64,000 nt of DNA, taken from contig NZ_JAGIPZ010000011.1 of NCBI RefSeq assembly GCF_017814915.1, forward strand, positions 62,001 to 126,000. The letters run 5' to 3'. The notes under the pieces were generated by a model that searched no databases, had not been told where the DNA came from, and was given only the letters and a program-made list of their open reading frames with translations. Origin of the DNA: Herbaspirillum sp. LeCh32-8. Its GTDB lineage: Bacteria; Pseudomonadota; Gammaproteobacteria; Burkholderiales; Burkholderiaceae_D. Of the stretch, positions 29,627 through 38,538 are shown piece by piece; within the stretch, counting starts at the first letter, position 1; each line of letters begins with the position of its first letter. A program made the position numbers and the translations under genes.

Positions 29627-31126
29627 ATGCGTCATTCCAACGACTTGCCGCGGCGCAGGTTCTTGCAAGCCGGGGCTGCGTTGTTATACGCAAGCAGCGT
29701 CCCTTCGGTGCTCAGCGCGGCGCCTGCACTGCATTCCCCGAAAAACCTGCGCGCCCTGGCCCGCAGCCTGGACGGTCGCCTGATACTGCCGGGTGAAATG
29801 GGTTATGCAATGGCGGCGGCGCCCAACAATGCGCGCTATGCCGACGTGCTGCCGCTGGCCGTGGCAATGTGCGCCAACGCGCACGATGTCCAGCTGTGCC
29901 TGCGCTGGGCGGCGGACCATCGCGAGACCTTCGCCATCCGTTCGGGCGGCCATAACTACGCAGGATTTTCCACCACGCGGGGCCTGCTGATCGACGTCAA
30001 GGCCATGAACAAGGTCTGGTACGACGAAAAGAAGAATCGCGGCTACATCCAGGCCGGCGCCAGCAACCAGAACATGGCCGACGCCTTCAGCGGCTCGACC
30101 TTCGCCATCCCCTCCGGCCGTTGTCCCACCGTGGGCGCGAGCGGCCTGGTGCTGGGCGGCGGCTGGGGCTTTGCCGCCACCCACGCCGGCCTGACCTGCG
30201 ACAGCCTGGTGCAGACCGACGTGGTGCTGGCCAACGGCCGCCTGGTCAGCGCGGATGACCAGGGCGACTACCGCGACCTGTTCTGGGCGCTGCGCGGCGG
30301 CGGCGGCGGCAACTTCGGCGTCAATACCGGATTCAGCTTCGCCCTGCATGAGGTGAAGGACGACGTCACCATCTTCAACATCGTGTGGCCGGGCGAGCGA
30401 CAGATCGACCTGTTGATGGCGCTGCAGGAAATACAAAGCAACCACGCGCAGCAGATGTCCACGCGCACCAAAGCCTACCCCAACGCGCCGGGCCGGCACC
30501 CCAAGCGCAACCAGCTCCAAGTGGCGACGCTGGGCCAGTTCTTCGGCCCGCGCGAGAAGGCGCTGGAAGCGCTGGCGCCGGCATTGAAACTGGTCAAGCC
30601 GGTCAAGAGCGATATTCGCCAGATGAGCTACTGGCAGGCGCGCGACTACCTCATCACCGACGACCCCAACGGCATGTACGACCTGCGCTCGAGCTACGTG
30701 GCCGAATCGCTGTCGCCGGAGGCGCTGGAAACCATGCTGCAGTGGATGATGAAATGGCCCGGTGGCTCGTTGCTGCCGGAGAACATGGGCATCCTGTTCG
30801 CCATCGGCGGCAAGGTGCGCGAAGTGGCGCCCCACGCCACCGCCTACGTGCACCGCAACGCCAATTACATCTTCGAGATGGAAAGCGCCTGGGCGCCGAT
30901 CGACCACCCGGATGTGGTGCGCCGGCAGCAGGCCTGGCTCACCGAATACTTTGCCGCAATGCAGCCGTTCATGCTGCCGCAGTCCTACGTGAACTTCCCC
31001 AGCCGCGACCTGCCCAACTGGGCGCGCGCCTACTACGGGAATAACCTGGCACGCCTGATGCAGGTGAAAAAGAAGTACGACCCCGGCAACCTGTTCCGCT
31101 TTGAGCAAAGCATACCGCCGGCTTAA
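29627..31126 (+). CDS. Tat-exported FAD oxidase, berberine-bridge-enzyme type
   Basis: A secreted flavin oxidoreductase of 499 residues. The N terminus has a twin-arginine signal (RRRFLQAG) and a hydrophobic stretch, so it is probably folded with FAD in the cytoplasm and exported by Tat. The FAD-binding domain shows SGGHNYAG (H109) and GRCPTVGASG (C166), the two residues that bind FAD bicovalently in berberine-bridge-type oxidases; LGGGWGF follows. A BBE-type C terminus ends NLARLMQVKKKYDPGNLF. Substrates in this family are sugars, alcohols or alkaloid-like molecules; here unknown. It is 19 bp upstream of a membrane diguanylate cyclase gene. Confidence 0.9.
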   Translation: MRHSNDLPRRRFLQAGAALLYASSVPSVLSAAPALHSPKNLRALARSLDGRLILPGEMGYAMAAAPNNARYADVLPLAVAMCANAHDVQLCLRWAADHRETFAIRSGGHNYAGFSTTRGLLIDVKAMNKVWYDEKKNRGYIQAGASNQNMADAFSGSTFAIPSGRCPTVGASGLVLGGGWGFAATHAGLTCDSLVQTDVVLANGRLVSADDQGDYRDLFWALRGGGGGNFGVNTGFSFALHEVKDDVTIFNIVWPGERQIDLLMALQEIQSNHAQQMSTRTKAYPNAPGRHPKRNQLQVATLGQFFGPREKALEALAPALKLVKPVKSDIRQMSYWQARDYLITDDPNGMYDLRSSYVAESLSPEALETMLQWMMKWPGGSLLPENMGILFAIGGKVREVAPHATAYVHRNANYIFEMESAWAPIDHPDVVRRQQAWLTEYFAAMQPFMLPQSYVNFPSRDLPNWARAYYGNNLARLMQVKKKYDPGNLFRFEQSIPPA

Positions 31127-31145
31127 GAACATGCCCGCTTAGAAC

Positions 31146-32579
31146 ATGAATTTGCTCTCGAAGAATTCCCTGGCAGTTCATCTGCTGAGGATCATTTTTG
31201 GCAGTTACTTCGTCGTGACCCTCATCGTCACCTGCGTGCAACTGGCGGCCGATTACCAGCACACCAAGACCGGCGTCGACAACGAGCTCATGGCCATGGA
31301 CCTGACCTTCGGCGCCAGCCTGGCCAGCTCAACTTGGCGCTTCCAGGGCGACGTGCAGAAAGCCACCCTGACCGGCATCAGCAACCTGCCCGTGGTCACC
31401 GGCGTGAAGATCGAAGACCCGCAGGGGCGGCTGATGCTGGCGCTCGGCAATATCTATGACGGCTCGGGCAAGCAGATCCATGTCGACGCCGACGGCACGC
31501 GCAGCCCGGTCGCGGCCGGATTCCTGAATGCGGCGATCGGCCACCGCTTTCCCATCCTGTATCGCGACGAGCACAACGTCAGCCACAACATCGGCTCGTG
31601 GACGGTGTATTCCAGCCGCCACGTGGTGGTCAAGAAGGTCGCCTACGGCTTCACCCTGATCCTGATCAACTCCATCATCAAGACCCTGGTGCTGTGGTTC
31701 ATCTTCCTGTACGTGTTCCACCGCTGGCTGGGCGCACCCATCACCAAGCTCAGCTCCTTCGTGCGCGAACAGGACCTGAACCAGCCCGACACCCAGCAGA
31801 GCATCCAGCTGCCGGGCAAGAAGCAGCATGAGCTGCACTTCCTCGCCGACGCCATCAACACCATGCTGGCCAGCCTCCGAAAGCACGTTACGCAAAACCG
31901 CACGCTCTACGACGAGCTCGAGCAAGAAAAGGAATCGCTGCGGGCGCTCAACAAATCGCTGGAGCTGCGCATTGCCGAGCGCACCCGCGACCTGGCCCAG
32001 GCCAACGAACAGCTCAAGTCGCTGAGCCTGACCGACGGCCTCACCGGCATTTCCAACCGGCGCTGCTTCGACCAGACCCTGGAGCAGGAATGGCGGCGCT
32101 GCGCCCGCAGCGGCCAGCCGCTGATGGTGGCGCTGATCGACGTCGACTGGTTCAAGCACTACAACGACCACTATGGCCACATCGCCGGCGACGAAGTGCT
32201 GCGCCGGGTAGCCGCCATGCTGCAGCAGACCGTCGGCCGCGCCGGCGACACCGTGGCGCGCTACGGCGGCGAAGAGTTCGCCTTGATCGCGGCTGATACC
32301 GATACCCAAACAGGGTTGAGCGTGGTGCACCGGATGCGCGATGCCGTGGCCTCGCTGAACATTCCGCACGCGCTGTCGCAATTCGGGCGCATCACCGTCA
32401 GCGTGGGCGTGGCCAGCTGCGTGCCGTCCCAGCACGACAGCGATATCAGCTCCCTGCTGCAGGCGGCCGACGCCGCCTTGTATCGCGCCAAGATGGCCGG
32501 GCGCAATCAAGCGCTGGTGGCGCCATGGCCGAGCGCAGCCGCGGCTGCGGATGAGCAGAAGGCGGACGATGCGCCCTAG
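31146..32579 (+). CDS. Membrane diguanylate cyclase with periplasmic sensor and HAMP-like linker
   Basis: A predicted c-di-GMP synthase of 477 residues. Helix 1 (about 12-35) and helix 2 (about 168-190) enclose a periplasmic sensor of about 130 residues; a HAMP-like linker, a coiled coil (about 245-290) and the GGDEF domain follow. The active site is GGEEF (374-378) and the inhibitory site is R365-A-G-D368, so it is likely active and product-regulated. The next gene overlaps it by 11 bases and encodes a periplasmic binding protein, a likely partner of the sensor region. Confidence 0.92.
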   Translation: MNLLSKNSLAVHLLRIIFGSYFVVTLIVTCVQLAADYQHTKTGVDNELMAMDLTFGASLASSTWRFQGDVQKATLTGISNLPVVTGVKIEDPQGRLMLALGNIYDGSGKQIHVDADGTRSPVAAGFLNAAIGHRFPILYRDEHNVSHNIGSWTVYSSRHVVVKKVAYGFTLILINSIIKTLVLWFIFLYVFHRWLGAPITKLSSFVREQDLNQPDTQQSIQLPGKKQHELHFLADAINTMLASLRKHVTQNRTLYDELEQEKESLRALNKSLELRIAERTRDLAQANEQLKSLSLTDGLTGISNRRCFDQTLEQEWRRCARSGQPLMVALIDVDWFKHYNDHYGHIAGDEVLRRVAAMLQQTVGRAGDTVARYGGEEFALIAADTDTQTGLSVVHRMRDAVASLNIPHALSQFGRITVSVGVASCVPSQHDSDISSLLQAADAALYRAKMAGRNQALVAPWPSAAAAADEQKADDAP

Positions 32580-33423
32580 GGAATGGCGGTGCCTGCTGGC
32601 GCCCGTGTTGTCGCCGCTGCTGATGAACGTGCTGATGCAGGCGCCGGCCATGGCCGCCGACGATGAAATCGTCTGGGGCAAATACAATGTGCCGCCTTAC
32701 ATGATCCGGACCGGCGAATGGGCGCACCAGGGCATTTTCGACCAGACCCTGGATGTGCTAAAGGACAAGCTGCCGCAATACCGGCACGTCGAGCTGGAAG
32801 CCCCCTTCCCGCGGATCAACAGCGAGATCAAGAAGGGCAACCACTGGTGCTTCAACGGTACCTTGAAGACTACCGAGCGCGAGACCTACGGTTATCTTTC
32901 GCTGCCCAGTTCGATCTTTCTTCCACTGCGCATCATCGTGCGCCGGGATCGCCTGCCGCAGTTCAAGGGTCCGCAATCGCTGCAAGCCCTGCTGCAGAAC
33001 CAGCAGCTCACCACCTCGGTGATGCGCGACCGCTCCTATAGCCCGACTGTCGACAAGCTGCTGGCGGCATATCCGCCGAAAGAAAATTACTCGGAACAGG
33101 TGGAAGCCATCGGCATGCTGCTGGCCGGACGTATCGACTACATGGTCGAGTTGCCGCTGCTGGCACTCGACCAGGCCCGCGTAATGGGCCATCCGGGCGA
33201 GCTGGTCGCGCTGCCGATACAGGAAGCAGACGAAGTCGTCTTCAACCGCGTGATGTGCCCGAAGAACGAATGGGGACGCAAGGTCGTCGAACAGGTCAAC
33301 AAGGTGCTGATCGCCAACCGCAGCCAGCCCTACTACCGCCGCATCGTTGAAAAGTGGCACGACCCGGAGTCAGTGGCCGAGATCCGCAAGATCTACGATA
33401 GCGTTTTCCTCAAGACGCCCTGA
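32569..33423 (+). CDS. Periplasmic solute-binding protein, TIGR02285-like
   Basis: A secreted protein of 284 residues with a signal peptide (about 1-28, ending in APAMAADD) and a type-3 solute-binding fold. Segments such as IVWGKYNVPPYMI and WCFNGTLKTTERE recall the TIGR02285 group, which is related to amino-acid-binding proteins but often has no transporter. The ATG at 32569 is preferred over 32551 because AAGGCGG precedes it. It overlaps the cyclase gene by 11 bases and no ABC permease is present, which supports a sensing role over uptake. Confidence 0.82.
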   Translation: MRPREWRCLLAPVLSPLLMNVLMQAPAMAADDEIVWGKYNVPPYMIRTGEWAHQGIFDQTLDVLKDKLPQYRHVELEAPFPRINSEIKKGNHWCFNGTLKTTERETYGYLSLPSSIFLPLRIIVRRDRLPQFKGPQSLQALLQNQQLTTSVMRDRSYSPTVDKLLAAYPPKENYSEQVEAIGMLLAGRIDYMVELPLLALDQARVMGHPGELVALPIQEADEVVFNRVMCPKNEWGRKVVEQVNKVLIANRSQPYYRRIVEKWHDPESVAEIRKIYDSVFLKTP

Positions 33424-33441
33424 AAACAGGGCAGGCAAGAA

Positions 33442-33476
33442 AAAACGGCCCACATCACTGTGGGCCGTTTTTTTTG
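33442..33476. terminator. Bidirectional terminator
   Basis: A perfect stem with core CGGCCCACA / TGTGGGCCG, loop TCAC, flanked by A and T runs. It ends the oxidase-cyclase-binding-protein unit and, on the other strand, the tRNA-Thr unit. Confidence 0.9.
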
Positions 33477-33481
33477 AAACT

Positions 33482-33557
33482 TGGTGCTGGCTGCAGGACT
33501 TGAACCCGCCACCCCCTGATTACAAGTCAGGTGCTCTACCAGATGAGCTAAGCCAGC
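33482..33557 (-). tRNA. tRNA-Thr (anticodon TGT)
   Basis: A 76-nt cloverleaf on the minus strand. The acceptor stem GCTGGCT pairs with AGCCAGC, the anticodon loop is CTTGTAA (anticodon TGT, threonine), the T arm contains GGTTCAAGTCC, and the 3-prime CCA is encoded. It lies 25 bp downstream of sspB on the same strand and may be part of that transcript. Confidence 0.95.
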
Positions 33558-33582
33558 AAAAACAACAGCCGGCGATTATAGC

Positions 33583-34065
33583 TTACTTGATGCGGGTCAG
33601 TACAGGACGGCCGCCTTTTTTTGGCGGTTCGGGATCATCGTCGCCATTTTCTTCGCTGCCGGCGTCTTTCTTTTCCGGCTCGGACACCGGCACCGAGGAC
33701 AGCATCGGGGCGCTTTCTTCCTGCTGTTCGGCCGCGATCGGGGCGGTCGCCGGGTTCGGCGCTTCGAACGCCATGCCTTGGCCGTTTTCGCGGGCGTAGA
33801 TGGCGATCACGTTCTCGACCGGGATATCGATGTCCCGCGAGACGCCGCCGAAGCGGGCGGAGAAGCGAATGGTCTCGTTTTCCATCTTCAGGCCGCTGGT
33901 GGCTTCAAAGCTGATGTTAAGGACGATTTCGCCATTCTTGACGAACTGCATCGGCACCCGGGTGCGACTGTCGACCACCACGGCGATGTGGGGCGTGTAG
34001 CCGTTGTCGGTGCACCACTCGTAGATGGCGCGCAGCAGATAGGGCTTGGTGGAAACTTCAGGCAT
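33583..34065 (-). CDS. sspB: ClpXP protease specificity-enhancing factor SspB
   Basis: An adaptor that brings ssrA-tagged proteins to ClpXP. The 160 residues start PEVSTKPYLLRAIYEWC and contain PHIAVVVDSRTRVP and IRFSARFGGVSRDIDIP, all typical of SspB. The acidic, disordered tail (about 110-160) ends in KKGGRPVLTRIK, the ClpX-binding tail. The frame is open to 34188, but the ATG at 34065 fits the family start. It follows sspA by 130 bp, the common pairing. Confidence 0.95.
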   Translation of the reverse strand: MPEVSTKPYLLRAIYEWCTDNGYTPHIAVVVDSRTRVPMQFVKNGEIVLNISFEATSGLKMENETIRFSARFGGVSRDIDIPVENVIAIYARENGQGMAFEAPNPATAPIAAEQQEESAPMLSSVPVSEPEKKDAGSEENGDDDPEPPKKGGRPVLTRIK

Positions 34066-34195
34066 GACTGGGTGTGGTGTGCGATGCCGGGCTGGGCCCG
34101 CATCTGCCGGCTGGGCCGGGGTGAAACTGCAAACTGGCTGGACTGCTGCCGCGCCCCGTTCAGGACGGGCGCGCGGCGGGTGCGGCAAATACGAC

Positions 34196-34807
34196 TTAAC
34201 GACGCATGACCTTTTCAGACGGGGTCAGCGCTTCGATGTAGGCCGGACGCGAGAAGATGCGTTCGGCGTATTTCATCAGCGGAGCCGCGGTCTTGGACAG
34301 TTCGATGCCGTAGTGATCCAGGCGCCACAGTAGCGGAGCCAGGGCCACGTCAAGCATGGAGAACTCGTCGCCCAACATGTACTTGTTCTTCAGGAACAGC
34401 GGGGCCAGCTGGGTCAGGCGGTCGCGAATTTCGTTGCGGGCCTTTTCCTGGTTCTTTTCAGCTGCCTTGGACTTTTCGTTTTCCAGCGTGTGCACGTGGA
34501 CGAACAGTTCCTTCTCGAAGTTGAACAGCATCAGGCGCGCACGCGCGCGCATCAGCGGGTCAGCCGGCATCAGCTGCGGGTGCGGGAAGCGCTCGTCGAT
34601 GTATTCGTTGATGATGTTCGACTCGTACAGCACCAGGTCGCGCTCGACCAGGATAGGCACTTGGCCGTAAGGATTCATCACCGAAATGTCTTCCGGCTTG
34701 TTGAACAGGTCAACGTCGCGAATCTCGAAATCCATGCCCTTTTCGAACAGGACAAGGCGGCAACGTTGCGAGAATGGGCAGGTCGTGCCCGAATAAAGAA
34801 CCATCAT
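34196..34807 (-). CDS. sspA: Stringent starvation protein A
   Basis: A glutathione-S-transferase-fold protein of 203 residues that binds RNA polymerase and alters transcription in starvation and acid stress. The thioredoxin-like N terminus reads VLYSGTTCPFSQRCRLVLFEK and the segment NPYGQVPILVERDLVLYESNII is typical. It lies after the petABC genes on the same strand; pet-sspA-sspB is a standard betaproteobacterial order. MM at the start leaves 34804 as an alternative first codon. Confidence 0.96.
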   Translation of the reverse strand: MMVLYSGTTCPFSQRCRLVLFEKGMDFEIRDVDLFNKPEDISVMNPYGQVPILVERDLVLYESNIINEYIDERFPHPQLMPADPLMRARARLMLFNFEKELFVHVHTLENEKSKAAEKNQEKARNEIRDRLTQLAPLFLKNKYMLGDEFSMLDVALAPLLWRLDHYGIELSKTAAPLMKYAERIFSRPAYIEALTPSEKVMRR

Positions 34808-34906
34808 TTTTTCAGAGCCCTAAAAACAAAAGGGGGGCGAGACGCATAACGCTCACCCCGGTACGCAATTCCGCCAAAAACAGCGCGGATACGAGATTTT
34901 ACTTTT

Positions 34907-35671
34907 TTACTTGACGTTCTTCCAATAGGACGCGTTCAAACGCCACGTCAGTACCAGGAAGCAACCCAGGAACAACAGTACCCAGACGCCAAGCCGTTTG
35001 CGCGTGTTCTGCGCGGGTTCGGCCATCCACTCGAGGTAACCGACCAAATCGGCGACGGCGTTATCATAGTCGATTGCGCTCATCTTGCCGGGCTTGATCT
35101 GTTCAAATCCCGCGAATTTGTGGATGGTTTTGCCCTCGTCGTGGGGATCTTTCTCCTCGACGTACTTGGCGCCCCGAATTCCTTGCAATTCCCACAACAC
35201 GTGCGGCATACCGACGTTGGGGAACAACATGTTGTTCCAGCCGGTGGGGCGGCTGTCGTCCTTATAATAACTGCGCAGGTAGGTATAAATCCAGTCCGGC
35301 CCCGATCCGGCCTCCGATGCCTTGGCCCGTGCGATCACCGAAAGGTCCGGCGGCGCGGCGCCGAACCAGGCTTTGGCATCGGCCGGCAGCATCGAAATTT
35401 TCATCAGATCGCCGACTTTTTCCCCTGTAAACAAGAGGTTATTCTTGATCTGGTCTTCCGACAGGCCGATGTCGCGCAGGCGGTTGTAGCGCATCGATGA
35501 TGCCGAGTGGCAATTCAGGCAATAGTTGACGAACAACTTGGCGCCGTTTTGCAACGCGGAAACATCCTTGGTGCGGTCGGGCGCGTGGTCCAGCGGGAAT
35601 CCGCCCTCGTTGGCGCAGGCCAGCGCCGGCAGCAGCGCCAGCGCGGCGATCACTTTCTTCAGCAATGTCAT
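34907..35671 (-). CDS. petC: Cytochrome c1 of the bc1 complex
   Basis: Membrane-anchored cytochrome c1, which passes electrons from the Rieske protein to cytochrome c. The 254 residues have a signal peptide (about 1-20, ending ALACA), a heme motif CLNCH (C51, C54, H55), and a single C-terminal membrane anchor (LGVWVLLFLGCFLVLTW). The frame extends upstream into petB; the ATG at 35671 is chosen because it begins the signal peptide. It lies 23 bp after petB. Confidence 0.96.
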   Translation of the reverse strand: MTLLKKVIAALALLPALACANEGGFPLDHAPDRTKDVSALQNGAKLFVNYCLNCHSASSMRYNRLRDIGLSEDQIKNNLLFTGEKVGDLMKISMLPADAKAWFGAAPPDLSVIARAKASEAGSGPDWIYTYLRSYYKDDSRPTGWNNMLFPNVGMPHVLWELQGIRGAKYVEEKDPHDEGKTIHKFAGFEQIKPGKMSAIDYDNAVADLVGYLEWMAEPAQNTRKRLGVWVLLFLGCFLVLTWRLNASYWKNVK

Positions 35672-35694
35672 GTTCTTGTCCTTTGGCGGCTGGC

Positions 35695-37101
35695 TTAGTG
35701 CGGATGGAAGACCACGCGGTCGGGCACCTGCTTGAAGGTGCCGGCAGCGCTCCACCAAGGCATCAACAGGAAGAAGCCCAGATAGATGAAGGCGCAGACC
35801 TGCGATACCACGGTGCCGATGGCGGTCGGCGGTTGCACGCCCAGATAGCCCAGGATGACGAAGGCGATGCCAAAGACGATGTACACGTACTTGTGCCAGC
35901 TCGGGCGGTAACGGATCGACTTGACCTGCGACTGGTCCAGCCACGGCAGGCCGCCCAGGATCACCACCGACAAGCCCATCAGGACCACGCCCCAGAACTT
36001 GGCGTCGAACACCAGCATGCCGGCGATCACGGCCAGGCCGATCACGATGGCGGCGATCTTCAACGCGCCCGACAGGCGCGACTTGAACACCAGCAGGGCG
36101 ACGTAGGCTGCCACGCCGGCGATCAGCCAGCCCATGAAGTCGGCGGTGGTCGCACGCAGGATCGAGTAGAACGGCGTGAAGTACCAGACCGGGGCGATGT
36201 GCGGCGGCGTCTTCAGCGAATCGGCCGGGATGAAGTTGTTGTACTCGAGGAAGTAGCCGCCCATTTCAGGCGCGAAGAACACCACCGCCGAGAACACGAT
36301 CAGGAAGATCGAGACGGCGAAGATGTCGTGCACCGAGTAGTACGGGTGGAACGGCACGCCATCCAGCGGCACGCCGTTTTCATCGGTCTTTTCCTTGATC
36401 TCGATGCCGTCGGGGTTGTTCGAACCGACTTCGTGCAGCGCAATGATGTGCGCGGCCACCAGACCGATCAGCACCAGCGGAATGGCGATCACGTGGAACG
36501 AGAAGAAGCGGTTCAGGGTGGCGTCGGACACGACGTAGTCGCCGCGAATCAGCAGCGACAGATCAGGGCCGATGAAGGGGATCGCGCCGAACAGGTTGAC
36601 GATCACCTGCGCGCCCCAGTACGACATCTGGCCCCACGGCAGCAGGTAGCCGAAGAAGGCTTCGCCCATCAGGCACAGGAAGATGCCCACGCCGAACAGC
36701 CACACCAGCTCGCGCGGCTTGCGGTACGAGCCGTAGAGCAGGCCGCGCACCATGTGCAGGTAGACCACGATGAAGAAGGCGGAGGCGCCGGTGGAGTGCA
36801 TGTAACGCACCAGCCAGCCCCAGGGCACATCGCGCATGATGTACTCGACCGAGGCGAAGGCCAGATTGGCGTCCGGCTTGTAGTGCATCACCAGGAAGAT
36901 GCCGGTGACGATCTGGATCACCAGCACCAGCAGCGCCAGCGAACCGAAGGCGTACCAGAAGTTGAAATTCTTGGGAGCGTAATACTCGGAGAGGTGGGCT
37001 TTCCAGGTGGAGGTCAGCGGGAAACGGGAATCGACCCAGTTGAGCGCCTTGACGGAGAGCGGTGCGCCCTCAGGCGATTTCTTTTCGTGAAATGCTCCCA
37101 T
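35695..37101 (-). CDS. petB: Cytochrome b of the bc1 complex
   Basis: The quinone-oxidising and -reducing core subunit. The 468 residues include the N-terminal cytochrome b helices (IVTGIFLVMHYKPD, YLHMVRGLLYG, LPWGQMSYWGAQV) and the C-terminal part with PEMGGYFLEYNNF and AHIIALHEVGSNNP. Heme-ligand histidines lie in helices 2 and 4. It runs past about 430 residues with extra C-terminal hydrophobic segments, as in other betaproteobacteria. The ATG at 37101 is two bases from the petA stop. Confidence 0.96.
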   Translation of the reverse strand: MGAFHEKKSPEGAPLSVKALNWVDSRFPLTSTWKAHLSEYYAPKNFNFWYAFGSLALLVLVIQIVTGIFLVMHYKPDANLAFASVEYIMRDVPWGWLVRYMHSTGASAFFIVVYLHMVRGLLYGSYRKPRELVWLFGVGIFLCLMGEAFFGYLLPWGQMSYWGAQVIVNLFGAIPFIGPDLSLLIRGDYVVSDATLNRFFSFHVIAIPLVLIGLVAAHIIALHEVGSNNPDGIEIKEKTDENGVPLDGVPFHPYYSVHDIFAVSIFLIVFSAVVFFAPEMGGYFLEYNNFIPADSLKTPPHIAPVWYFTPFYSILRATTADFMGWLIAGVAAYVALLVFKSRLSGALKIAAIVIGLAVIAGMLVFDAKFWGVVLMGLSVVILGGLPWLDQSQVKSIRYRPSWHKYVYIVFGIAFVILGYLGVQPPTAIGTVVSQVCAFIYLGFFLLMPWWSAAGTFKQVPDRVVFHPH

Positions 37102-37103
37102 GC

Positions 37104-37712
37104 TCAGGCCTCCCCTTTCTCGTCCTTGCCGATGACCAGTTTGTTGTCGCCTTCGAACATGTATCGCGGCACCTGGAGATTGTCTGGGGCCGGCTTGTTC
37201 TTGTAGACGCGTCCGGCCAGATCGAAGGTCGAGCCGTGGCAGGGGCACAGGAAGCCGCCGTTCCAGTCGTCCGGCAGCGAAGGCTGCGCGCCGGTCTGGA
37301 AGCGGGTGCTGGGGGAGCAACCCAGGTGCGGGCAGATGCCCACCACCACCAGGATGTCCTTGCGAATGGAACGCCACTCGTTGAGTGCGTAGTCGGGCGT
37401 CTCGGAGAAATCGGTGCGCTTGGAGTTGGGGTCGGCGACCTGGCCGTCGGTCTTCTTCAGCGAGTCGAGCATTTCAGGCGTGCGCTTGAGGATCCAGACC
37501 GGCTTGCCGCGCCATTCCACGGTGCGCATTTCACCCGGGGTCAACGACGAAATGTCGACTTCAACCGGTGCGCCTGCCGCCTTGGCGCGTTCTGATGGCT
37601 GCAACGTGGATACGAACGCGCCTGCTGTGGCCAGGCCAGCCACACCGCCGGCTGCACAAGTCGCAACAAGCAAACCTCGTCGACTTGCGTCGACCTGATT
37701 CTCGTCAGTCAT
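37104..37712 (-). CDS. petA: Rieske iron-sulfur subunit of the bc1 complex
   Basis: The [2Fe-2S] subunit of the bc1 complex. The 202 residues start with a twin-arginine membrane signal (SRRGLLVATC, anchor about 13-36). Cluster ligands are C127-P-H129 and C156-x-x-H159, with the disulfide pair C132 and C158. Rieske proteins are Tat clients, and tatABC is in this window. It is the first gene of petABC; a TATAAT on the minus strand at 37778-37783 is a plausible -10 box. Confidence 0.96.
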   Translation of the reverse strand: MTDENQVDASRRGLLVATCAAGGVAGLATAGAFVSTLQPSERAKAAGAPVEVDISSLTPGEMRTVEWRGKPVWILKRTPEMLDSLKKTDGQVADPNSKRTDFSETPDYALNEWRSIRKDILVVVGICPHLGCSPSTRFQTGAQPSLPDDWNGGFLCPCHGSTFDLAGRVYKNKPAPDNLQVPRYMFEGDNKLVIGKDEKGEA

Positions 37713-38004
37713 AAAGACCCCAATCTCCAAATGTAAGTTAGCGTGGACCTTCTAAGTGACCCTCATGCAACTTTTCGATTATATATAAGCTGAATAGGGT
37801 TTTGTAGCTAACGGCCGCTATGGTAGCGGCTTGCAAGAAAATCGATTTGACGCAGCGCAACCTATTGTCAATCTGACCTTGTTGCCGGTTTTCCTGCACT
37901 GCGGCGTCGGAGGATGTCCAATTTACTTTTCTCGCCCGACAGGCTATAACCCGTTGTAAGCCCGCCTCATGAACAAACAGCAACTTTCAAAGGAGAAACC
38001 AAGG
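37713..38004. promoter_or_regulatory. petA-mscL divergent intergenic region
   Basis: A 292-bp gap between petA (minus) and mscL (plus). It contains TATAAT on the minus strand (37778-37783) about 66 bp before petA and a perfect palindrome GCCGCTATGGTAGCGGC at 37814-37830. No small gene is seen. Confidence 0.5.
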
Positions 38005-38436
38005 ATGAGCATGCTCAAAGACTTCCGCGCCTTCGCCATCAAGGGAAACGTGGTCGACCTGGCCGTCGGTGTGATCATCGGCGGCGCGTTCGGCAAGATC
38101 GTGAGCTCGCTGGTAGAAGACATCATCATGCCCATCGTCGGCAAGATCTTCGGCGGCCTGGACTTCGCCAACTATTACCTGCCCTTGAACGGCCAGGCCT
38201 ACGGCCTGCCGCTGGCTGAAGCCAAGAAGGCCGGCGCCGTCTTCGCCTACGGCAACTTCCTCACCATCCTGATCAACTTCCTGATCCTGGCCTTCATCAT
38301 CTTCCAGATGGTGCGCGCCATCAACAAGGCACGCGACCTGGCCAGCAAGCAGGAAGAAGCCGCACCGGCCGCTCCCGCCGCGCCGCCGGAAGATGTGCTG
38401 CTGCTGCGCGAGATCCGCGACGCGCTGAAGAAATAA
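38005..38436 (+). CDS. mscL: Large-conductance mechanosensitive channel
   Basis: A pressure-relief channel of the inner membrane, 143 residues. The N-terminal [19 protein letters not shown], first helix [18 protein letters not shown] and C-terminal helix motif [15 protein letters not shown] are diagnostic. The frame begins at 37969, but ATG at 38005 with AGGAG upstream at 37991 matches the family start. An alanine- and proline-rich linker (about 117-128) precedes the last helix. Confidence 0.96.
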   Translation: MSMLKDFRAFAIKGNVVDLAVGVIIGGAFGKIVSSLVEDIIMPIVGKIFGGLDFANYYLPLNGQAYGLPLAEAKKAGAVFAYGNFLTILINFLILAFIIFQMVRAINKARDLASKQEEAAPAAPAAPPEDVLLLREIRDALKK

Positions 38437-38466
38437 GCGCCGGACGCACGCCGTCTGAGCGACAAG

Positions 38467-38493
38467 AAAAAGCCCGCTCAAGCGGGCTTTTTC
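38467..38493. terminator. Bidirectional terminator
   Basis: A 12-bp stem AAAAAGCCCGCT / AGCGGGCTTTTT between convergent mscL and the Nif3-like gene. Confidence 0.88.
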
Positions 38494-38538
38494 TTCATGG
38501 CCCCAATGCCGCGCTTTACCGTAGCATGGCGCAGCGGC

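Noticed and set aside
35672-35944. Long N-terminal extension of cytochrome c1
   Set aside because: The extra 91 codons lie inside petB and are unlike any cytochrome c1; the signal peptide begins at 35671.
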